From: Symbiodinium natans
Taxonomy: Eukaryota > Sar > Dinophyceae > Suessiales > Symbiodiniaceae
Direction of reading: 5' to 3'
Assembly (NCBI GenBank): GCA_905221605.1
Contig: CAJNDS010002144.1
Coordinates: forward strand, 358,647-422,646
DNA: 64,000 nt
Under the pieces are notes generated by a model. It saw nothing but the letters and a program-made list of their open reading frames with translations. It was not told the origin of the DNA and ran no database searches. Position numbers and translations under genes: made by a program. Positions within the stretch are counted from its first letter, which is position 1. Every line of letters starts with the position of its first letter. Positions 9,401-19,969 of this stretch are shown one piece after another.

Positions 9401-9574
9401 TAGGGTTTAGGGTTTAGGGTTTAGGGTTTAGGGTTTAGGGTTTAGGGTTTAGGGTTTAGGGTTTAGGGTTTAGGGTTTAGGGTTTAGGGTTTAGGGTTTA
9501 GGGTTTGGGGTTTAGGGTTTAAGGTTTAAGGTTTAAGGTTTGGGGTTTGGGGTTTAGGGTTTAGGGTTTAGGGA
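9401..9574 (+). repeat. TTTAGGG array with TTTAAGG and TTTGGGG variants
   Basis: About 24 units in one orientation. The first ~15 are perfect TTTAGGG, followed by small runs of TTTAAGG and TTTGGGG and then canonical units again. Clustered variants suggest local copying of units. Confidence 0.9.
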
Positions 9575-10865
9575 GTCGTTCGGACCCTTGCATTTTGTTT
9601 GGGGTTCAGGGTTGAAGGTCTACGGGGCTTTTCGCGGGCCCGCCCGGCCCCCTCTCCCAACCGTACCCCCCCACCCTTCTGTGGTCTGGACGGTTTAGGG
9701 TTTAGGGTTTAGGGTTTAGGGTCTAGGGTCTAGGGTCTAGGGTTGAGGGTTGGTTTAGTGTCCGCTTGCCCCTCTTCTCATGTGCGGTCACATGCTGATT
9801 GGCAGGGCAGGGTCAGAAACAAACACGACATTGCATGGTTCAAGAGTGCGTCGCCCTTCGGTGCAGGTTGGAAGAAAAAAACGGTGAAGCAATCGATATT
9901 GCTTGTTGCTTTCGTCTTTATCTGCATATTGGATTCCGGCTGTGCAGGAGGTAAAAACGTTAAAAGCTCGATGTCTCTCGCCAACTTTTTAAATCTCTTT
10001 TCGCAATCGTAGTTCGCGCAGTCTTAGGCATGCACGCAATGGGCGATGCATGTGAACCCTAAACCCTAAACCCTAAACCCTTAAACCATGGACGTTCCCT
10101 CCCAAGAGGTGTGCCCTACACATGGCTTCAAAGCCAGAGACACGTTCGGGCATGGATACACAGGACAAGGTGGTCGGGTTGGTTGAAACCCTAAACCCTA
10201 AACCCTAAACCCTCAACCCTAAACCCTAGTGAGGGTGAGGACGAGTGGTCGCTTGGGAACGACTCGGAAGAGGTCTTCAGCTGTAGAAGTTGAGCTCGAG
10301 CCTTTCAGGGTTTGGGGCTGAAGAGCAGACGATTCCTTGGCCAAAGGGTATAGGATTTAGGATTTAGAGTCTAGGGTTTGGTCAAAGGGTTTAGGGTTTA
10401 GGGTTTCGGGTTTGGGGTTTGGGGTTTCGGGTTTAGGGTTTAGGGTTCAGGGTTCAGGGTTTTGGGTTTAGGGTTCCGATCCCCGAAGAAACTGTCGGCA
10501 GGCCTTTCTCGCAAAGCGACAGCGCTGCGCCTGAGCACAGCGCCGTTTGCTCCAGGCTGCGCCTCTACGCGCACCATGCCATGCCAGGGGTGTGTAGGGT
10601 TTAGGGTTTAGGGTTTAGGGTTTAGGGTTTAGGGTTTAGGGTTTAGGGTTTAGGGTTTAGGGTTTTGGGTTTAGGGTTTAGGGTTTAGGGTTTTGGGGAG
10701 CCCTGGGGGTACCCTTAATCTTCTTCCCCTATATAGCCCCTACGTATACCTTATAAAATCCCATATATCCAAGTAGCCCCTAAAGAGCCCCTAAGTAGCC
10801 CCTAGGGTCCCTTATAAGAACATACCACTAAGGTTGTACCCCTTTAAAGTTTCCCTTAAAATACT
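9575..10865. other. Telomeric-repeat mosaic with one ITR-poor spacer
   Basis: TTTAGGG arrays lie at ~9690-9755, 10380-10480 and 10594-10696; CCCTAAA arrays at 10054-10084 and 10188-10226. The spacer 9760-10050 is AT-richer. It contains a forward frame with a lysine-rich then hydrophobic stretch (KQSILLVAFVFICILDSGC) but no start context or family. At 10700-10865 is a short block built from the word AGCCCCTA(A/C) repeated several times; it may be a decayed inverted-repeat element. Confidence 0.55.
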
Positions 10866-12910
10866 CCCAAACCCTAAACCCTAAACCCTAAACCCTAAAC
10901 CCTAAACCCTAAACCCTAAACCCTAAACCCTAAACCCTAAACCCTAAACCCTAAACCTAAACCCTAAACCCTAAGCCCTTTTCTTCCCTTAGAGGATCTT
11001 CAAGAAGGATCCCCAAAGCCAAGGGTGCAACCTTAGGAGCGCAAGATAAAAAGATCCATGAAGATGGGGTCGAGGGCTGACTCAACCCTAAACCCTAAAC
11101 CCTAAACCCTAAAACCCTAAACCCTAAACCCTAAACCAAAAACCCTAAACTCTAAACCAGGAATGGCTTGTATTTTATGCAGACTGTTGGCTTGGAGTGC
11201 TTGCAGAAGTGTTGCCCTGCATCCTGATAAACCCTCAACCCTGAACCCGAAACCGCCCCAAAGTCATGCCCTAGGGAGTACTTCAAACCCAAGAGCCTCC
11301 TCGGGCGGTTGGGTTTTAGGTTTTAGGGTTTAGGGTTTAGGGTTCAGGGTTTAGGATTCAGGGTTTAGGACCCTCTAGGGAACACCCATCCATGAACCTC
11401 TATGCTGGGCCTCCGTAGCAGCTGCAGTAGCCCCAGGGTCACTGTCCAAAGCTCCGGATCCTCAATCTGAGTTTGTAGGGTTGTAGGGATTAGGGTTTAG
11501 GGTTTAGGGTTTAAGGTTTAGGGTTTACAGTTTAGGAGCCGCGCCCGCATCAATGGTTGTTTTGCTGTGCCCCGCCGAAAATTTCAACAGGAGGGTACAG
11601 GAGTCGCGGTTCCGAACGACCCAGGTGCTGAGGATTCCGGTTTTCGGGCTTCGGGCCCAAGCGTTGAGGGTCTAGGGCTAAACGCTAAGCCCTAGCAACC
11701 TTTTCCCTAAAGCACCAAGCCCTGTAACCTCGAGTCTCAGATATCCTAAACCCGAAACCCGAAATCCGAAACCCTAAACCCTAAACCCGAAACCCTAAAC
11801 ACTAAACCCTAAACCCTAAACCCTGAACCCTGAACCCTAAACCCTAAACCCTAAACCCTAAACCCTAAACCAAGGCACATCGAAGCTCACAATGGCGCTT
11901 GTATAAGCAATGAGGCTGGTGGCGATGCCTGCCTTCGGTGCACTTGCTCGGGCGCAGAGATTTTTGTTAGGCTGAGGCTGCAGCATTTGTTGGATTTTAG
12001 CCCTAAACCCTAAACCCTAAACCCCTAAACCCTAAACCCTAAACCCTTATAGGGTGTAGGGTTGTGGGGCTTGTATGTTCTACTACTCTCTCGGCCGCTA
12101 CGTCTCATAGGCCAGAGACCTTACAAGCCTACGGCCTAAAATCTCCTTAACGCATCTAAGCATTGTACTTAACCACAGGGAAACAGTAGGGTTCAGGGTG
12201 TAGGGTGTAGGGTGTCGGGTTTGACTGTTACGGTTTCGGGTTTGGGGTTAGGGTTTAGGGTTTGCGTTGATTAAAACGCGGCCTACCATTGCACAACTGC
12301 GATGGGTTTAGGGTTTAGGGTGAGCCAAAGGCAACCATGCCCATGCCTTGTCCATGTGCTGCAACTGTGACAGCGCAAGCTGCCACTGTAGCCCCTTCCG
12401 CATGGGCGTTAAACATGGCTTTAGGGTTATCAGCCAGTTGCCTGCAGCCTAAGCAAGCCCTAGAAACTCATAACCCGGAACCCGAATCGGTTGCCCATGT
12501 TTGCATGAGCCTAAGGGATTACCATAAACCCAAAACCCTCTAAACCATAAACCCTAAACCCCTAAACCCTAAACCCTAAACCCCTAAACCCTAAACCCTA
12601 AACCCCTAAACCCTAAACCAGGCTTTGGGGACTCGGAAGTGGGGCTAGGGGTAGGGTTTAGGTTTCCAGATTTCAGGCTTCGACCGGGTTTAGGGCTAGG
12701 GTTTAGGGCTTTGGGGTTTAGGGGTTTAGCGGTTTAGGGGTTTAGGGTTTAGGGGTTTAGGGGTTCAGGGTTTAGGTCGAAGGTTTAGGGTTTAGGGGTT
12801 TAAGGGTTTAGGTGTTTAGGGTTTAGGGGTGATCGCCTCAGTTTCGGGCTTCGGAACTCCCTGCAACCCAGCAAACCCAACATGCTTGTGATACCTTAAA
12901 CCCTAAAACC
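10866..12910. other. Telomeric-repeat mosaic
   Basis: CCCTAAA arrays lie at 10866-10980 (about 15 units), 11084-11158, 11750-11870, 11998-12045 and 12530-12620. TTTAGGG arrays lie at 11312-11370, 11475-11530, 12187-12265, 12304-12320 and 12640-12830, the last largely TTTAGGGG (8 bp). Spacers are 60-200 bp. The spacer 11535-11675 is open for 46 codons on the forward strand up to TAG, but no family is recognised. Confidence 0.65.
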
Positions 12911-13020
12911 TAAACCCCCTAAACCCCCTAAACCCCCTAAACCCCCAAAACCCCCTAAACCCCCTAAACCCCCTAAACCCCCTAAACCCCCTAAACCCCC
13001 TAACCCCCCTTAAACCCCTA
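12911..13020 (-). repeat. 9-bp telomere-like array (CCCCCTAAA)
   Basis: About 12 consecutive units of CCCCCTAAA, two bases longer than the canonical telomere unit, with one CCCCCAAAA variant. A homogeneous longer unit points to expansion of one mutated unit rather than telomerase synthesis on a standard template. Confidence 0.85.
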
Positions 13021-14590
13021 AACCCGGAAACCCTCAACCCTACGAACCCCCTCCTTGGCGCAGGCGGACACCACTGCACTGTAGGTGATCTCCTTGGGGC
13101 CCGCAGTTCGTCAGGGTTTAGGGTTTAGGGTTTAGAGTTTAGGGTTTAAGGCTACTTGTAGCAACATCAATTGATCTGGACTCTACGGTTCCCGGCTTTG
13201 GGGTGAAAGGCTACTGGGTAGCCTAGAAATCAAGCACCAACAGGCCAAGCACTTTTGCATAGGTGAAAAGAGGGTTTCAGGTCTAGGGTTTAGGGTTTAG
13301 GGTTTAGTAGCCCTAAACGGAGAGTCGGAGAAAAGGGTGTAGGGTTCAGGGTTTTAGGTTTCAGGCGTTAGGGGTGCCGGCATGGCTTGGGGTAAGACTC
13401 CTAAACTCGAAACTCTGAACCCTTTAGGAACCCTTAGGAACCCTAACCCTAAACCCTAAACCCTAAACCCTAAACCCTAAACACGGGCAGAAGAAAAACA
13501 ACTTGATCTCGTCTCCCCGTCCAGGGCTTTGGATCCTGATCCCCTGTCAACCAGAAAATATGAGCACGATCAGAAACCAAGGAAACGCATAGGGGTTTAG
13601 GGTTCAGGATTTAGGGATGTTATAGGGGTCTAGGGTTTATAGGATTTAGGGTTTAGGGTTTGGGGTACCATTTTGGGGTCCTTATTATAAGGGGATCCTA
13701 TTATTTGGGGTCCCTTGTTGTTGTAAACCCCCCCCCCCCCCCAAATCCGCAAAGGTCAAGGCTAGGGTGGAGCGCAAGTACTGAAGGGTCTATTGGACTG
13801 AGTGGTTGGCCCTAAACCCGAAACCATGGGCTAGGCACTTACTTGTAGTAGTCCGTTGAGACTGGCTTTGGGGTTTAGAGTTTAGGGTGTAGGGTTTGGG
13901 GTTTAGGGTTCAGGGTTTAGGGTACGAAGACCGATGCGCTGGAAGTCGAAGAAGAAGACATTTGAGGCCATCGCCCCATGAACCCTGAACCCATATGAAC
14001 TCGAAAGCCCTAAACATTATAAGCGCTAAAGCCCTAGAGGCTCTCAAGCCCAAAAACCCTAGGACCCTAACGCCCGCAAAAAACCTAAACTCCAAACCCT
14101 AAAACTCAAAAACTCTAAAACCCTACAACCCTAAGATCCTAAAACCCAAAAAAACCTACAACCCTAAGACCCCAAAACCCTAAAATTCTCAACCCAAAAA
14201 GCCCTGAAACTGCGCAAAAACCCTAAAATCCTAGAACCCTGAAACCCTACGACCCTAAAGACCTAAAACCCCAAACAAAGAACCCTGAATCCTCAACCCT
14301 AAACCCTAAAACCCTACGACCCTACGACCCTAAACCCTAAACCCTAAACCCTAAACCCTAAACCCTAAACCCTAAACCCTAAACCCTAAACCCTACCTTA
14401 AGAACCTTGTAAACGCCACAAGACGGAAGGGCTGGTCGTCGATGTTGACATGAGCTGCAAGAGGTCCAAGGCACGCTGCCTTGTGGCAGGAACAGGGGTT
14501 AAGGGTCCAAGGCTCAGGGTTTAGGGGGGGGTTTAGGGTTTAGGGTTTCGGGTTTGATAGGGATTGTGGGTTTGGGGTTTAGGATACCCC
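13021..14590. other. Telomeric-repeat mosaic
   Basis: TTTAGGG arrays lie at ~13111-13150, 13275-13310, 13590-13665, 13870-13920 and 14518-14580. CCCTAAA arrays lie at 13410-13480 and, increasingly regular, 14080-14395. The spacer 13481-13600 is open for 39 codons on the forward strand with a strongly charged, protein-like composition. The stretch 13660-13745 carries GGGGTACC-type words of foldback family D, ending in 15 C. Confidence 0.6.
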
Positions 14591-14596
14591 CTTTTA

Positions 14597-14691
14597 ATCC
14601 CAATTAAGGACTGTTAGCAAAGGGAGTGCTATAATTATGATAGGGGGTTATATAATCCCTATCAAGGACTGTTAGTAGAAGGGACCTCCTC
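14597..14691. mobile_element. Decayed family-E foldback element (two direct half copies)
   Basis: TCCCAATTAAGGACTGTTAG at ~14598 and TCCCTATCAAGGACTGTTAG at ~14657 are direct copies of the terminus seen as an inverted pair at 42111-42210. No coding capacity. Confidence 0.45.
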
Positions 14692-15916
14692 CACGAAGAA
14701 CCAACAAAGGTAGCATCGCAGTCTCTTGAGGTAGGGTGTCTCTTTGGGGACCAAATGAACCCTAAACCCTAAACCCTAAACCCTAAACCCTAAACCCAGA
14801 CCCTAAACCCTAAACCCTAAACCTTTGTTTGGAAGCGGCGCCCCAGGTGGCTAAGGTGCCGGGGAGTCTGGTCCAAGGTTGGGGGTATGTTCGGTAGCAG
14901 AGTTTCCAGAATTGAGGTTCGGTTTAGGGTTTAGGGTTTAGGGTTTGGGGTTTAGGGTTTAGGGTTTAGGGGATGTCAAGCCGCATCGATTTCATGAGTG
15001 AGATGGTGAAGGCATCGATACTGAACTGTGGGAACATGCAAAAAAAACTCTCTATTGCTCCTTTTGGGGCTGTAAAATTGTAGTAGTGGGATGGTCCAGG
15101 CCTTAACCCACTTTGAAAAATATTCCTGAAGATGACCCCTTGTTAACCCAATCAGGAAAAATGGGAATGTCCCAGGGGCCTACCTCGAATATGGAGCCCT
15201 TTGACAGAACTGCTCTTGGACCGGGCACAGGCGGCTTCTCCCGTGGGCTCTACCCAACTTGCAAGGCCAGCACCCCTTCATCTTGTTGTTCTGTTACTGG
15301 GTGTAGGGTGTAGGGTTTAGGGTTTAGGTGTAAGTTTCAGGGTTTCGGGTTGAAGTTTCTGGCCATAGTGCCCGTGACTTGCACTGGAAGCTCAACTTTT
15401 GGCAGCTCGGGTTTACAGCATGGTAAGCTTGCGTGAATCTAGAGCACGTGTAGTGACAGATTCTGGATGACAGAGAGCACATTGGAACCGGGGAAGGTCG
15501 GTTATGAGGGTTTAGGGTTTAGGGTTCCGGGTTTAGGGTTTAGGGTTTAGGGTTTAGGAGGTGACCTTGAGCAGGCCCCCTGGCTAAACTGCCTTCAGGA
15601 ACCCTACTAAAACCTAAAACCTAAACCTGATGCTTTGCCAAGAGCAGTCTGCCCACCCTCCCCCCCCCCCCCCAAATAGACTCCTAGCACGCCTGGACTC
15701 CATCTCTGCAGATTTATGTAGGATTTAGGGTTTGGGGTTTAGGGTTTAGGGTTTGGGGCTTAGGGATAATTCAGGCTTCTTCCGGTGTGAATGCTGGCCC
15801 GCTGGCCATGTAAAATGAACTGTCCTTAACTTCACCACTCCGTCATACTCTGAATTCTGAACTCGCCCCTGGCACGTCGAAACTCTCATCCTGCCCATGC
15901 AAATGGTACTCTCAGC
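14692..15916. other. Telomeric-repeat mosaic with repeat-family fragments
   Basis: TTTGGGGACCAAATGAACC (family-B terminus) at ~14738-14757 runs directly into a CCCTAAA array (14757-14825). TTTAGGG arrays lie at 14923-14970, 15305-15340, 15505-15560 and 15718-15765. A dispersed repeat starting GAAAAATATTCCTGAA lies at 15115-15200 and has a second copy at 53130-53215. There are no genes. Confidence 0.6.
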
Positions 15917-16342
15917 CTAAACCCTAAATCCTGAAACCCTGTAAGTCCAGGAAACCCACCATGGTCTTGCTGCGAGCGGCCACGAAGACAGTCCCTCGAA
16001 TGCCCCCAGGAGCGTGTTGTACGTGATCACGCTGGGAGTGAGTGCCCTCAGAAAGCTTAAGAACTCGTTTTGTGCCTTTTTGTAGAGGTGCGGGGGAGGA
16101 GCACACAGGTCGTGGGCTTGGGTGAACTTTAGTACCTTGATCCAGCAAATATAGGGCCAAGGGCTATTTATAGGGGGCCGGGGAATGAGTAGTGAGGTGC
16201 CCAGATCCACCCACCAAAACCCCTGATTCACCCGCCTGGCTCGCCCGTCAACAAACTCCTGATTCAAGGAGACGACATGGTGTTCACGCTTTTTTGGGTG
16301 GTGCCTGCAGTGTGAAGGCCCAATGGACAGCGTAACCCTCAA
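15917..16342 (-). pseudogene. Open frame with one PPR-like motif
   Basis: The reverse-strand frame runs ~140 codons without an intact domain structure. Near residues 105-130 it reads TPSVITYNTLLGAFEG followed by SSWPLAA, close to the first helix of a pentatricopeptide repeat (P-x-V-x-TYN-x-LI). PPR proteins bind organellar RNA and are abundant in algae and dinoflagellates. Only one repeat is visible; the second helix seems to shift frame at ~15975. The upstream part of the frame shows no repeat and may be intron. The fragment abuts ITR arrays on both sides. Likely a captured or decayed piece of a PPR gene. Confidence 0.35.
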
Positions 16343-16540
16343 CCCTCAACCCTCAACCCTAAACCCTAAACCCTAAACCCTAAACCCTGAACCCTAAACC
16401 CTAAACCCTAGCCATTCAGTTCTGAGAGCTCCCCCCAACCAACGCAACCCCATGAAACCTGCCGGGGTGAGTGAGCAACGACACCGGGGCCCTACCCCTT
16501 CCGCGGCCCTGTCAGCCTTGCAACACAATAAGTTATAAAT
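16334..16540. other. CCCTAAA array and short spacer
   Basis: A CCCTAAA/CCCTCAA array at 16334-16412 is followed by a ~125-bp GC-rich spacer with no assigned content. Confidence 0.6.
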
Positions 16541-16615
16541 GTGTATACATATATATATATATAGACATATAAACATATAGATATATAGATATATAGATGT
16601 ATAGATGTATAGATG

Positions 16616-16646
<31 letters not shown>

Positions 16647-16785
16647 GTAGATATATGTAGATATATGGACATAAAGATATATATATATACATGTATATAT
16701 ATATATATAGACATATATAGATATATAGATACATAGATATATAGATCTATAGATATATGGATATATAGATATATAGACATACAGT
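16541..16785. repeat. AT-rich microsatellite (ATATAG/ATAGAC type)
   Basis: About 245 bp of imperfect TA, ATATAG and ATAC words. Reverse-strand translations rich in Y, I and S are artefacts of this repeat. Confidence 0.9.
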
Positions 16786-17340
16786 TATTTCTTATTTATT
16801 TAACCGCTATGGCATGTCTACAAGCAAACAAACAACAGACACAGGTGTATACATGTGTACTTACATAATATATAACAAACTGGGTATATATGTTTAGTTG
16901 TCTACACAGACAAGTTGTAAATTGAAAACCATGGGGGCTCGGGAAATCTTGGTTGCGTACGTGGGATCATCACAGGGGGCGGGGGGGGGGGGGGGGGGGG
17001 GGGGGGGCGAAAGAGCGCCCCGTTTTGTAAGCATCATGAACATGAACAACCGACCACTCCAGGCCCGGAAGCCTTTTTCATGCACCTCGAACATTCCAGA
17101 CTTGGCCAACGTGTGCTTGGCAAGGGGCGAGTTTTGGTGCGAGGAAGCGGAGTCTGCGCGGGGGCAGGTGAATCGTGCGTTGGTGAGGGGGGAACTTCGG
17201 GTGTGCCAAAAGGAAGCGCTTTGTGAGAGACCTAGCCTCACCAAGACTGCCACTTACAACTCTCATGGAGTTCAAGCCTCATTTTTGTCAAAGCAACATG
17301 TGCTATTGACAAAGTTGATTTTGACGAACCTGATAACATG
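16786..17340. other. ITR-free spacer with a 28-29-bp poly-G tract
   Basis: A nearly pure G run lies at ~16978-17006 and could form G-quadruplexes. The flanking ~330 bp (17007-17340) is open on both strands without a recognisable domain. The apparent 147-residue forward frame crosses the G run as poly-glycine and is not credible as a gene. Confidence 0.5.
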
Positions 17341-17928
17341 AAACCCTCGCGCAAGCCGCCTAAGCCTTGTATCCCATGGGCCGCACACGCGCCACATGGG
17401 TCGCACACTTGGGTCGCTTGGGGTCACTTGGGGTCACTTGGGTCACTTGGGATACCAGCCTCCCAGGGCCAGTTAGCTGAGTTCATGCACTTGGGTCAGG
17501 ACAATTGGGTTTAGGGCTTAGGGTTTAGGGTTTAGGGTTTAGGGTTTAGGGTTTAGGGTTTAGGGTTTAGGGTTTAGGGTGGACATGTGGAACACTTGGG
17601 AGGAGCCTCGCAGGGGTCTGCAGTGCAGGGACGCTTGAGTCGCGTGCAGGACGGTTGAGACACTCGGGGGACACTTGCGTGGACTGCTTGGGCCACCCGT
17701 GATCCACTTCAGCCACGTAAGGGTTTGTGTCACATGGGTCGCTCTGATTTAGAGATTAGGGTTTAGGGTTTAAGGTTTAAGGTTTAGGGTTTAGGGTTTA
17801 AGGTTTAGGGTTTAGGGTTTAGGGTGGATCACTTGGGACAGTTGGGTCGCTTGGGGTCACTTGGGACACCTGGAACATGTGGAGGGACTGGTCACTTGGG
17901 CCGCTCGTCTAGAGTAGCGTTTAAGGCA
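17341..17928. repeat. Degenerate CACTTGGG(G)T minisatellite interrupted by telomeric arrays
   Basis: The ~10-bp word GTCACTTGGG and variants recur about 25 times across 17370-17470, 17580-17720 and 17825-17910. TTTAGGG arrays at 17507-17579 and 17757-17825 split the minisatellite into three parts. Both arrays end GGGTGGA before the minisatellite resumes, which suggests related insertion points. Confidence 0.6.
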
Positions 17929-18730
17929 CCCTAAACCCTAAACCCTAAACCCTAAACCCTAAACCCTAAACCCTAAACCCTAAACCCTAAACCCTAAACC
18001 CTAAGTTTATGATCGGGCTTCGACTCGACCGCGACTAGAAAAATCAAGCGCTGCCCCTTCACCTGCTGCACATCTCCTGCATGAAACGGAGAGACAAGCG
18101 CCACTGTCGGCCTGGGCAAACGTGGAATAAGCAGAAAAGCGGTTTAGGGTTTAGGGTTTAGGGTTTAGGGTTTAGGCATAGACGGGGTTTGCGTTCAGCC
18201 CAAATCACTGACATGTAAAGAAAGTCATGGCATGAGAGGAATGCCTGCAAGCAGACTACTTCGGATGCAAAGCAGGAAGGTTTCTCTCAGGGTTGCTACA
18301 TGGTCCCAATATAGATGGTCCCTTCATATGGTCCCTTATCTTCTGCAAAGAGTTCTGACATATGGGTCCTTGGGTGTTGTCGGTCACATCTGAAACCCTA
18401 AACCCTAAACCCTAAACCCTAAGCCCTAAGCCCTAAACCCAAAACCCTAAACCCTCAGGGTTTACTTCTTGTAAGCGTTTAACCACGCGCACATGCACGC
18501 GAATCATACATTTTAGGGAGCTTGCCATGCCAATACATTTGAAAACAGAAAGAGACACGCTTGTGTCTGTTCTTAGGATTTAGGGTTAGGGTTTAGGGTT
18601 TAGGGTTTCGCTTTATCTGGAAAACCTATGTCCACAAGCATAGCCATAGGGCATAAGACTTGAAAAATGTGCTTCACAACCATGATCTTTCGGAAATAAA
18701 TGCAAGGAAGGTGATATGTGGTGCATTTAT
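17929..18730. other. Telomeric-repeat mosaic
   Basis: CCCTAAA arrays lie at 17929-18005 (11 units) and 18390-18455; TTTAGGG arrays at 18140-18175 and 18576-18608. The spacer 18008-18130 is open on the forward strand for 40 codons to a TAA. The words ATGGTCCC/TATGGTCCCTT recur at 18300-18345. No recognised gene. Confidence 0.55.
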
Positions 18731-18860
18731 GTAATATAGGGGTCTTAATAAGAGAACAGGGCTTTGGGGGTTCATACAGTACATTTTTTCAAGGGACCAT
18801 ACGGGAATACTATTCGTAATTATTCCGATCCCTAAAATAGGTATTTTTGCAGAAAATAGG
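18731..18860 (+). mobile_element. Foldback element, family C
   Basis: The left end reads AATATAGGGGTCTTAATAA. The right part contains AATTATTCCGATCCCTAAA, whose complement resembles the left end. The internal order TTTGGGGGTTC then AAGGGACCATA matches the copies at 45116 and 54174. Confidence 0.5.
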
Positions 18861-18935
18861 GATTCTTCAGTGCATGTTAGTTTGCCCTAACCCCTAAACC
18901 CTAAACCCTAAACCCAAAACCCTAAACCCTAAACC

Positions 18936-19082
18936 ACGTGCTTTGTGCCCGGGAACCTCGAAGTGGGGGGATTGTATGTCTTCTTGAGAGGACTCGTGTG
19001 TGATTTCACAAGGATCCTGAATGCACCTCCTTCAAAACACGAATTCCGATGGCCACCAGGCAACCCTGGAGGCCTAAACCCT
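18936..19082 (+). pseudogene. Coding-like fragment, unknown family
   Basis: About 48 codons without a stop, lying exactly between two CCCTAAA arrays. It has a hydrophobic-aliphatic middle (GLYVFLRGLVCDFTRIL) and a proline/glycine-rich end. No start codon and no recognised family; possibly an exon piece. Confidence 0.35.
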
Positions 19083-19196
19083 AAACCCTAAACCCTAAAC
19101 CCTGAACCCTGAACCCTGAACCCTGAACCCTAAACCCTAAACCCTAAACCCTAAACCCTAAACCCTAAACCCTAAACCCTAAACCCTAAACCCTAC
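19073..19196 (-). repeat. CCCTAAA/CCCTGAA array
   Basis: About 17 units, with a run of four CCCTGAA units inside canonical repeats. Confidence 0.9.
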
Positions 19197-19888
19197 CACA
19201 AGCGGAGTTCTGAGCGCAGCGGGTTTCAGTTGTCGAGTGTTGAAAGGTTCTACACATTGGGGGGGAGGCAGTTCGGTTCTGGAAACAAGAAGAAAGTCTA
19301 GAGAGATCAAGGTGCACCCTAAACCCGAAACCCTAAACCCTCTTAACCCTGATCGGGGTTTGGCGGTTGGGTTTGGAGGTTTAGGGGTTTAGGATTTGCG
19401 GTTGTGAGGCTTAAGGGCTCGGGGTCCACAGGGCTTTGCGAATTTTAGGCGCTGGCAGGGTTTGGTTTTGGGTTTTTGGGCTTTAGGGTTTAGGGTGTGG
19501 AGGTTAGGGTTTAGGGTTTAGGGTTTAGGGTTTGGAGTTTAGGGTTTAGGCTTTAGCGCTTTACCTTTGTGGTTTCAAGGGTTTAGGGATTTGGGGATTC
19601 GGATACGGGTTAACGGTTTAGGGCTTAGGGGCTTAGGGTTTGCAGGTCCTTGCAAGGCTTAGTTCCATCAGCAGGAATCACTTTTGTCAGCCTCTGCATA
19701 GGGTGTCCGGATTTCTTGGATGCAATTGCAAGCTCGCGACCGTTTCAAAACAACAAAAGCTTTTTTGGGCTTCTAATCGTCATTCCGTAAAATGCAATGA
19801 TCCGAGCTTCGCGAGCAAAATTGCACGCCACTGTAGCCGCCTTGACAGGTCGGGTCACATAATACAGGGCTTGGAAGAATGATGATGG
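19197..19888. other. Mosaic spacer set
   Basis: 19197-19301 is open on the forward strand for 34 codons up to TAG with a basic, serine-rich composition. 19375-19640 is degenerate TTTAGGG. 19640-19882 has an 80-codon forward frame without recognisable motifs; it could be a gene fragment or chance. Confidence 0.4.
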
Positions 19889-19969
19889 TATTCCCTTAAA
19901 GTCCCTTTACAATTATGCTACGATAATCCCCCAAAACACTCTATTTATTGAGGCCCCTACATTGCGGGT
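19889..19969 (-). mobile_element. Foldback element, family C (partial)
   Basis: On the reverse strand it starts AATGTAGGGGCCTCAATAAA and continues TTTTGGGGGATTATC, then AAGGGAC, in the family-C order. Confidence 0.5.

Noticed and set aside
9743-10012. Bacterial-type lipoprotein signal in a forward frame
   Set aside because: The hydrophobic stretch followed by GC is suggestive, but there is no credible start, the frame begins in telomeric repeats, and no bacterial neighbours exist.
16394-16780. Tyrosine/isoleucine-rich reverse frames
   Set aside because: Translation of an ATATAG microsatellite.
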